Origin: Streptomyces sp. MJM8645
GTDB taxonomy: Bacteria > Actinomycetota > Actinomycetes > Streptomycetales > Streptomycetaceae
Assembly: GCF_001625365.1 (NCBI RefSeq)
Contig: NZ_LJJF01000001.1
Coordinates: forward strand, 6,008,501 to 6,072,500
DNA length: 64,000 nt
Reading direction: 5' to 3'
Translations under genes and position numbers: made by a program
The notes under the pieces: generated by a model
Database searches by the model: none
Told to the model about the DNA's origin: nothing
The model's input: only the letters and a program-made list of their open reading frames with translations
Shown here: one piece after another, positions 57,785 through 64,000 of the stretch
Numbering within the stretch: position 1 is the first letter of the stretch
How the letters are laid out: each line of letters opens with the position of its first letter

Positions 57785-58681
57785 TCAGTCCCGGGCCGGA
57801 CCGGGCCGGAGCGGTGGGAACGGGATCCCGGCGAGCGTCGGGAGCAGTTCCGCTTCCTCGTAGTCGAGGTGCGCCTCCAGCTCGGCCGACATCCGGTCCA
57901 ACTCGGCCCGGAGCCGGTCCGGTTCGGTGACCTCGATCCCGGCCAGCAGTGCCACCAGCTCCTCCTTGATCCACCCGATCACCAGGTGCTGTTCGCCCAG
58001 CTGTTCCAGCACCCCGGCCAGCTCCGGGTGATTGCGCGCGAGCGCGGGGAAGATCGCGGCGTCCTCGCCGCTGTGGTGGTGCGTCAGCCCCTCGCAGAAG
58101 GCTAGGCAGTGCTGGCGCAGTTGGAGCCCGAGGCCGGTCGGGCGGCCCGCGACGTGCGAGTGCGTCTCCTCCCGGACGTGGCGCAGCTGCGCACGCAGCC
58201 AGGTGTGCGCCTCCAACAGCTTGTCGGCGAGGCTGCGCACCTCGCGCGCGGGTGTCTCGGGTCGTTCCAGGACGACCACCGGCAGTTCCCGGTCGGTGTT
58301 CGCCTGGTAGTCGCCGTACCCGGGCGCCTGCCGGACGGCGGCCGCGAACAGCCGCTCCCGGCGGGCGCCTTCGGCGGGTACGGCGATCACGTCGAACGCC
58401 TCGGATCCGAGTTCGACCCGGACCACCGGTCGGGCGAGCAGGTTGCGGTACCACTGCGGATGGTCCGGCGCCCCGGCGGCGGAGGCGACGACCAGGAGCA
58501 GTCCCTCGGCCCGGACGTACCCGAGCGGCACGGTGTGCGGCTTGCCCGACCTGGCCCCGGCGGTGGTGAGCAGCAGCAGGTCGCCGCCCTCGAACGGGCC
58601 GCCGACCCGCCCGCCGTTGGCCCGGAACTCCTCGATGACGCTCTGGTTGAACTGGTTGACATGGTTCGTGGACATGGACAT
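57785..58681 (-). CDS. Deazaflavin-dependent nitroreductase-like domain fused to hemerythrin domain
   Basis: The 298-aa protein has an N-terminal Ddn/F420H2-type domain (residues about 8-135): GPFEGGDLLLLTTAGARSGKPHTVPLGY and HPQWYRNLLARP. A hemerythrin-like HHE domain follows (about 145-280) with HTWLRAQLRH, HHHSGEDAAIFPAL, EQHLVIGWI and HLDYEEAELLP, which could bind a di-iron site. The fusion suggests a redox or gas-sensing enzyme. Either ATG at 58681 or the one two codons later may be the start. Confidence 0.87.
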   Translation of the reverse strand: MSMSTNHVNQFNQSVIEEFRANGGRVGGPFEGGDLLLLTTAGARSGKPHTVPLGYVRAEGLLLVVASAAGAPDHPQWYRNLLARPVVRVELGSEAFDVIAVPAEGARRERLFAAAVRQAPGYGDYQANTDRELPVVVLERPETPAREVRSLADKLLEAHTWLRAQLRHVREETHSHVAGRPTGLGLQLRQHCLAFCEGLTHHHSGEDAAIFPALARNHPELAGVLEQLGEQHLVIGWIKEELVALLAGIEVTEPDRLRAELDRMSAELEAHLDYEEAELLPTLAGIPFPPLRPGPARD

Positions 58682-58995
58682 AGGTGTGGGTGAAGTCTCC
58701 TACAGGGGTTGGGAGTCACGGCCACACGCGGTGCACGGGTGCGCACGCGGACACCACGGTGACCGCCTACGTCAGATCAGGGCAGCGGAGAAAGTACTCA
58801 TCGCGCATCGTCCCTCGGATAAAGGTGCTCGCTCGGCTGCCGGCCGGCCCACTACTCTGTGGCCGGCGCCGCGCTGCACGCCCCCATTAGAGCCACGCGC
58901 GGACGCCCTGTCAACGAGCAAGATCGCCGCCGAAAGATCGCCGACGCGGGGCCGCCGACGCGGATTCGCCGACGCGGGATCGCCGATGAAGGGAA

Positions 58996-59382
58996 GTGAA
59001 CGCCGTCGTGGAGCGCATCGTCGACCTCGACCACGCCGCCGAGCGGATCGCCGCCCGGGCCGTACGCTGGCGGGCCGCCGGTCTGACGGTCGGCGCGCTC
59101 ACCTGGCGCGACGCCCTGGCCCCGTGGCCGCAGCCGCTGGAGACGGACCGCGCCCGCGTCACGGACCCGGACTCCGTCGGCGTCCAGGTCGTGGACCCGC
59201 TGTCCGGTGGCGAACTGCACGTGGTGCTGTTCCGTGGCGGCTGGGCCGACGTCGAGTACCTCGCCGCCGGCTGGGAGGAGCAGGACGACGCCGAGGGCGG
59301 CGTGATCCCGGCCAACGATTTCACCGGCGCCGCCGACTTCGACGAGCGCCTGCGCGGCTGGATGGCGCACGTCTTCGGCTGA
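58996..59382 (+). CDS. Hypothetical protein
   Basis: The 128-aa soluble protein has no family that I recognise. It has good codon bias, a Trp/Asp/Glu-rich composition and motifs such as LHVVLFRGGWADVEYLAAGWEEQDD. GTG at 58996 is assumed; GTG at 59008 is an alternative, both near a GAAGGGA site. It stands between two divergently or convergently placed genes with no operon partner. Confidence 0.65.
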   Translation: MNAVVERIVDLDHAAERIAARAVRWRAAGLTVGALTWRDALAPWPQPLETDRARVTDPDSVGVQVVDPLSGGELHVVLFRGGWADVEYLAAGWEEQDDAEGGVIPANDFTGAADFDERLRGWMAHVFG

Positions 59383-59464
59383 GCCCGGCCGCCGGTGGAC
59401 GGGAGCCCCGCGAGTGGGTGCCCCCGTCGGCGGGCTCCCTGGGGAGCCCGCCGACGGCGACGCG

Positions 59465-60661
59465 TCAGCGCAGGTAGTCGACCAGGCCGGCCGGCTTGAG
59501 CCCGGCCGCGTCGGCAGCGGCGAGGGCGCGCTGGAGATCGGCGGCGAGGGTGTCGGTCCAGTGCATCAGGACGACGTCGCCCGGCTGCAGCAGGCCCGGG
59601 TGCCAGATGTTGGACGCGCCCCAGCTGAAGTCCGCGTCGGCGGTGAGCACGGTGCGGATGCCGCAGTTGGCGGCGGCCTGAAGGGTGTCGGCGTTCCAGG
59701 CGAAGTACGGCGGGCGGAAGGCCACCGGTGTGGTGCCGAACTGGCGGGTCAGGGTGTCGCGGGCGTCGCAGATCTCGATCTGCTGCTGCGCCAGCGGCAG
59801 TTTGCTGAGGTCGGAGTGGGAGACGCTGTGGTCCTGGATGGAGGAGCCGGGTACGGCCGTGACGCGCCGGAAGAAGTCGGGGTCGGTGCCGGCCGGCATC
59901 GGCAGCGGGAAGGCGGTGATCGGCAGCCGGTGGTCGGCGATGACTTTCTCCGCCTCGGGGGTGCGCTGCCAGCCGTCGTCGATGGTGAAGAAGACGACCT
60001 TGTCGCTGGTGGGCACGGATCCGGCGGCCACGGCCGGGGCGGGTGCGGGGCCGTCCACCCGGACGTCGTCGACCGAGAACGGGCCCTGCTGGTACCAGCC
60101 GTGGACGTAGAGCCGGACGCTGTGCGCGTTCGGGCCGGTGGTGAACCGGGTGGTGAGCTGCTGCCAGCCGCCGCCGGTGGTCTCGGTCCAGGCCGGGGCG
60201 ACGTCCCTGCCGGTGCCGGTGGCGCCCAGGTAGACGAAGGCGCCGCGGACCCAGGCCGAGGCGGTGTAGGCGGTGTTGGGCTGGACGGCCACGGTCTGCG
60301 CGCACTCGCCGGTGGAGTCGGCGGCGGCCGGCGTGACGGTGAGCGCGGAGGCGCCGGAGTGCGCGGCGGTGGTGGTGACGGCGGCTTCGGCCGGGCCGCC
60401 GGTGCAGTTCCAGCCGGGGACGGCGCCCCAGGCGGAGAGGTCGGGGGCGGGCAGTTCGAAGCCGGGGTTGGTGGCCAGGTTGACGGTCGGGCCGCTCGGG
60501 GTGTTCGGACCGCTCGGGGCGCTGGCCGGGGCGGGCCCGGGGGCGGCGGAGGCCGCCGGGGCGGCGAAGGCGGTGAGCAGCGCGACGGAGGCGGCCAGCG
60601 CGGACAAGCGCGTGGACAGGCGCGCAGACGGGCGCGCAGACGGGCACGTGGACATCGACAC
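59465..60661 (-). CDS. Secreted polysaccharide deacetylase with carbohydrate-binding module
   Basis: The 398-aa protein has a long signal peptide, then a CBM-like beta-sandwich (NLATNPGFELPAPDLSAWG...FSVDDVRVDG, residues about 50-200) and a NodB polysaccharide deacetylase domain (VVFFTIDDGW, the first Asp pair; DHSVSHSDLS with two metal His; FRPPYFAWN). It would remove acetyl groups from chitin, xylan or peptidoglycan outside the cell. GTG at 60661 has AGGAG seven bases upstream; the ATG two codons later is the other option. Confidence 0.9.
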   Translation of the reverse strand: MSMSTCPSARPSARLSTRLSALAASVALLTAFAAPAASAAPGPAPASAPSGPNTPSGPTVNLATNPGFELPAPDLSAWGAVPGWNCTGGPAEAAVTTTAAHSGASALTVTPAAADSTGECAQTVAVQPNTAYTASAWVRGAFVYLGATGTGRDVAPAWTETTGGGWQQLTTRFTTGPNAHSVRLYVHGWYQQGPFSVDDVRVDGPAPAPAVAAGSVPTSDKVVFFTIDDGWQRTPEAEKVIADHRLPITAFPLPMPAGTDPDFFRRVTAVPGSSIQDHSVSHSDLSKLPLAQQQIEICDARDTLTRQFGTTPVAFRPPYFAWNADTLQAAANCGIRTVLTADADFSWGASNIWHPGLLQPGDVVLMHWTDTLAADLQRALAAADAAGLKPAGLVDYLR

Positions 60662-60927
60662 GAGAGGACTCCTGCGTGTGGGGGACACGCCCGTGGGGAG
60701 GGCGTGGCGGAATCGGAACCCTGGAACCGGAACCCTGGAACCGGGCCCGTGGGGCGGGCCGCTGGAACCGGGCTCGCGGGACCTGGGTGCTCCCGGAGGG
60801 GCGGGAGCGGATGGTGCGCCGCACTCGGACCGAGGAGAAACAATGGACTGGACCAATCAGCCCGTCAAGGGAACGGCCGGTGAATCGAAGCCCACCGCAC
60901 CTGCCACAAAAGGGACGAGACGATCCG

Positions 60928-62805
60928 TCAGGGGACGTACAACTCCGCGATGTCATCGGCGTAGTACTCGGCGATCGCCGCCCGGCGCAGCTTCAGGGAG
61001 GGTGTCAGCAGCCCCTGGTCCTGGCTGAACTCGCGGGGCAGCAGCCGGAACGCGCGGATCGACTCGGCCCGCGACACCGCCGTGTTCGCCGCCGCCACCG
61101 CGCGCTGTACCTCGGTGTGCAGCTGCTCGTCCGCGAGCACCGCCCACGGGTCCAGCTGCTCCAGCCCGTGCGTCTTCAACCAGTGCGCCAGCGCCGCCGG
61201 GTCGAGCGTGATCAGCGCGGCCACGTACGGGCGGTCGTCGCCCACCACCAGGCACTGGGAGACCAGCGGATGCGCGGCCACCCGCTCCTCCAGTGCCGAC
61301 GGGGCCAGGTTCTTGCCGCTGCTGGTGACGATCAGGTCCTTCTTGCGGCCGGTGATGGTCAGGTAGCCGTCCTCGTCCAGCCGGCCCAGGTCGCCCGTCC
61401 CGAACCAGCCGTCGATCAGGGACTCCGCCGTGCACTGCGGGTGGTTGAGGTAGCCGCCGAAGACCGAGCCGCCGCGCACCCAGACCTCGCCGTCGTCGGC
61501 GAGGGCCACCGACGAGCCCGGCAGCGGGTGCCCGACCGTGCCCAGCTTCTGCCGCCCGATCGGGTTGGCGGTGATCGCGGCGGACGTCTCGGTCAGCCCG
61601 TAGCCCTCGTACAGGTGCAGGCCGGCGCCGGTGAAGAAGAGGCCGAGTTCGCGGCGCAGCGCGGAGCCGCCGCACATCACGCTGCGCACCCGGCCGCCGA
61701 GTACGGCCCGCAGCCGCTGGTAGACGGTCCGCTCGTAGGCGAGGTGGCGCAGCCGCAGCTTGGGGCTGGGCCCGGGCCCGCGCCCGAACGCCTTCTGCTC
61801 CCGGGCGGCGGCCCAGTCGACGGCCACCTGCCGGGCCTGTTCGAAGAGTTCGCCGCGCCCGGCGTCCTCGGCGGCCCGCCGGGCCTGCTGGAAGATCTTC
61901 TCGAAGACGTACGGGACGACGTGCAGGAAGGTCGGCCGGAAGGACTCCATCGCGGGCAGCAGGGCGTCGGTGGAAACCTCGGGGACGTGCCCGATCCGGA
62001 AGCCGCCGCGGATCGCCGCGACCTGCACGGCCCGCCCGTAGACGTGTGCCAGCGGCAGGAACAGCAGGGTGGACGGCTGTCCGCCGCCGGTGTCGTGGAA
62101 GGCCTCCCGCCAGCCGCCGAGCAGCGCGTCGGCCTCGGCGGCCAGGTTGGCGTGGGTGATCAGGCAGCCCTTGGGGCGGCCGGTGGTGCCCGAGGTGTAG
62201 ACGACCGTGGCGACGTTCCCGGCCGTGACGCCGAGCCGCTGGCGGTGGACGAGCGAGTCGGGCACGTCGCGGCCGTCCTCGGTGATCGCGGCGACGCAGT
62301 CGCGGTCCAGCTGCCAGATGCCGGTGAGGTCGGGCAGCGCGTCGCAGACCGCGCCGACCGTCATCGCGGCGTCCTCGTCCTCGACCAGGCAGGCCACCGC
62401 CTGGGTCTCGGCGAGGATCCAGCGCACCTGCTCGGCCGCCGCCGTGGGGTAGACCGGGACGGTGATCGCGCCGATCGACCAGAGCGCGTAGTCGAACAGC
62501 GTCCATTCGTAGCGGGTGCGGGACATCAGGGCGACCCGGTCGCCGTAGCGCACGCCCCGGGTGAGCAGGCCCTTGGCGAGGGCGAGCACCTCGTCGCGGA
62601 ACTCCCGCGCGGTGACGCCCCGCCACTCGTCCCGGTGCCCGAACCGGTGCCCGTCCCGGTGCTCGGCGGGGTCGGCGGGGCCCGGCGGGCCGACGCGGCG
62701 GGCCAGCTGCACCAGGTCCGGTGTGCGTTCGGCGGTGTCGTACAGCGAGTCGGCGAGTCCTCCGGTGGCCTCGGGCCCGGCCACGGCGGGGGTGGTGAAC
62801 TCGCG
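60928..62805 (-). CDS. Long-chain fatty-acid--CoA ligase (AMP-binding)
   Basis: The 625-aa protein has the ANL motifs VVYTSGTTGRPKGCL (P-loop), GYGLTETSAAI, GWFGTGDLGRLDEDGYLTITGRKKDLI and the C-terminal lysine region near LTPSLKLRR. Length and sequence resemble the FadD15-type long-chain acyl-CoA synthetases of actinobacteria. GTG at 62805 (VREFTTPAV) is chosen because related proteins begin with MREF-like residues; an upstream GTG adds only 11 residues. Confidence 0.92.
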   Translation of the reverse strand, partial: REFTTPAVAGPEATGGLADSLYDTAERTPDLVQLARRVGPPGPADPAEHRDGHRFGHRDEWRGVTAREFRDEVLALAKGLLTRGVRYGDRVALMSRTRYEWTLFDYALWSIGAITVPVYPTAAAEQVRWILAETQAVACLVEDEDAAMTVGAVCDALPDLTGIWQLDRDCVAAITEDGRDVPDSLVHRQRLGVTAGNVATVVYTSGTTGRPKGCLITHANLAAEADALLGGWREAFHDTGGGQPSTLLFLPLAHVYGRAVQVAAIRGGFRIGHVPEVSTDALLPAMESFRPTFLHVVPYVFEKIFQQARRAAEDAGRGELFEQARQVAVDWAAAREQKAFGRGPGPSPKLRLRHLAYERTVYQRLRAVLGGRVRSVMCGGSALRRELGLFFTGAGLHLYEGYGLTETSAAITANPIGRQKLGTVGHPLPGSSVALADDGEVWVRGGSVFGGYLNHPQCTAESLIDGWFGTGDLGRLDEDGYLTITGRKKDLIVTSSGKNLAPSALEERVAAHPLVSQCLVVGDDRPYVAALITLDPAALAHWLKTHGLEQLDPWAVLADEQLHTEVQRAVAAANTAVSRAESIRAFRLLPREFSQDQGLLTPSLKLRRAAIAEYYADDIAELYVP

Positions 62806-63361
62806 CACATTCCCCCCGTTGGCGTCTCGCGGCGGCACTGCCCGCGCCGGTGCCGGAACCGGTGTCGGCGCCGGAGGCCGTGGCGGCGGTGCCGGGCCGC
62901 GCAGGTGGAGCGAAACTATCGGATCGGCCTGTCACTGCCCAGGGTTGTGACCGTGACGCGACGAGATCGGCACCGGTCCCTGCGGAAGGTGTCGCCGCCG
63001 AGGAGGAACCGCGTGCGTTCGGTGACCGGGCAAACCGGGCGGAGGTGGATGATCCGGACGCGAGCCCGCGGTGGCCGGGATTCGATCCTGACGTGTGCGG
63101 GGCAAGCCGGGGAAGTGGACTGGTACGACCCTCGAACGAGTGGTCAGGGCGTAGTAGGCTCTCGCAGACCTGCGACCGGGGGCCTCCCGGCCAGGCCCGA
63201 TCCGACGACGCACCATCCACGCCGACCAGCCCCGAAGCCGATTCCCGAAGCCCGCACCCGAACTCTTTCCGAAGCCCTTTCCCAAGCCTTTTCCGGCCGA
63301 GCCCCGCGGCTCCTCCGAACCGCTCCCCGTCCGCGCCTGGCACTTCCCGACCGAGGACTCC
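62806..63361. other. 556-bp divergent intergenic region
   Basis: The gap between acyl-CoA ligase (minus) and the sensor gene (plus) shows no supported gene. From 63209 to 63300 there are degenerate cccgaagcc repeats. A possible -10 element taggct lies near 63155. Confidence 0.5.
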
Positions 63362-64000
63362 ATGCGTCTGCGCAGCAGCTCGATCCGCGCGAAGATCATC
63401 GCGCTGCTCCTGGTGCCCATCGTCGCACTCACCGCGCTGTGGGTGTACGCGACCTTCGCCACCACCGGAGACGTCTGGGGCCAGCTGGAGATCAGCCGTA
63501 CGTACAAGGAGTTCGGGACCCCGGTCGACCGGTACGCCGACGATCTGCAGAACGAGCGCCGCGCGGCCGTCCAGCGACTGGCCGTCCCGAACTCGCAGGT
63601 CGCCACGGACGCCTACGAACACGCCAAGGCCGCCACCGACCGCAGCCTCGACGTCCTGCGGCAGAAGAAGGACCACGCGGGCGGCAAGCTCTCCAGCTCC
63701 CAGCGCGGCCGCTTCCTGCAGATCATCGCCGCCGCCGACCAGATCGGACCGCTACGCGCGCAGGTCGGCCGCTCCGCGCTCAACTGGGAGTTCGCGCTGG
63801 GGCAGTACAGCGACCTGGTCAAGCCGGTGTTCGGCTTCCGGTCCGCCTACGTCGCCCGGCAGAGCGGCCAACTCCCGCGGCAGGGGACCATCCTGATCGA
63901 GCTGGTGCGCGCACGCGAGTACCTCGCGCAGGAGGACGCGGCGATGGAGGGCCTGCGCGGCGGCGCGGCCAAGCCCACCGCCGAGCAGTACCAGGTCGCC
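63362..64000 (+). CDS. NIT-domain sensor kinase, N-terminal part
   Basis: The frame from ATG 63362 is open to the end of the window (213 codons). It starts with a membrane segment (IIALLLVPIVALTALWVYATF) and continues with a helical extracytoplasmic domain of the nitrate/nitrite-sensing (NIT) type, with YADDLQNERRAAVQRLA and ELVRAREYLAQEDAAM. In streptomycetes such proteins are mostly histidine kinases of conservons (CvnA type). The kinase part would lie beyond the window. Confidence 0.8.
   Translation, partial: MRLRSSSIRAKIIALLLVPIVALTALWVYATFATTGDVWGQLEISRTYKEFGTPVDRYADDLQNERRAAVQRLAVPNSQVATDAYEHAKAATDRSLDVLRQKKDHAGGKLSSSQRGRFLQIIAAADQIGPLRAQVGRSALNWEFALGQYSDLVKPVFGFRSAYVARQSGQLPRQGTILIELVRAREYLAQEDAAMEGLRGGAAKPTAEQYQVA

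Overview
The window is very GC-rich, has strong G/C bias at third codon positions, uses GTG and TTG starts freely and links genes through ATGA or GTGA stop/start overlaps. Its gene content (CitA/CitB-type two-component system, DmdR/IdeR-type iron boxes, MocR, Ser/Thr kinase, DUF6191-like protein, NIT-domain sensor) points to a streptomycete, Streptomyces or Kitasatospora; the genus cannot be settled from sequence alone.

Layout. 1-1606: end of a CitA-type sensor kinase and its response regulator. 1712-18422: an iron-acquisition island with three 19-bp iron boxes. One box (1712) drives a diaminobutyrate aminotransferase/decarboxylase pair. A second (17428) drives two FecCD permeases, an ATPase and a lipoprotein receptor, followed on the same strand by ATP-grasp ligase, IucA/IucC synthetase, MFS exporter, second IucA/IucC synthetase and a fold-III PLP decarboxylase. 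That last order is the pvsA-B-C-D-E order of vibrioferrin biosynthesis. A third box (17570) drives a divergent FhuF-like ferric reductase. The island thus appears to make, export, re-import and reductively unload a citrate-type NIS (NRPS-independent) siderophore.

18534-29221: mixed housekeeping and secreted functions: VOC protein, two alpha/beta hydrolases, a Ser/Thr kinase coupled to a glutaredoxin-like protein, a secreted M4 metalloprotease, an MFS transporter and a second siderophore-binding lipoprotein paralogous to the first. 29281-33926: a MerR regulator divergent from a Baeyer-Villiger monooxygenase, hydrolase and SDR operon resembling the mymA-lipR-SDR order of mycobacteria. 34045-36267: MocR regulator divergent from a LysE exporter. 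36402-39567: a compact operon of a 66-aa peptide, two unrecognised helical proteins and a penicillin-binding-like serine hydrolase, which is the least explained unit here.

39724-48846: SDR, ABC exporter, acyltransferase, EF-hand protein, a large GT2/CDP-glycerol transferase, YjbQ and DUF1990 proteins. 48979-53198: SbcC and SbcD nuclease. 53560-62805: small secreted protein, hypothetical proteins, NUDIX, secreted SGNH lipase, a Ddn-hemerythrin fusion, a secreted polysaccharide deacetylase and a long-chain acyl-CoA ligase. The window ends inside a NIT-type sensor gene.

Two non-coding themes recur. Four AT-rich palindromes built from a 7-bp unit sit just after stop codons. Many short tandem repeats (7, 9, 10, 15, 16, 17 and 27 bp units) lie in 3' intergenic regions or low-complexity parts of genes. 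No rRNA, tRNA, CRISPR array, insertion sequence or prophage was seen.
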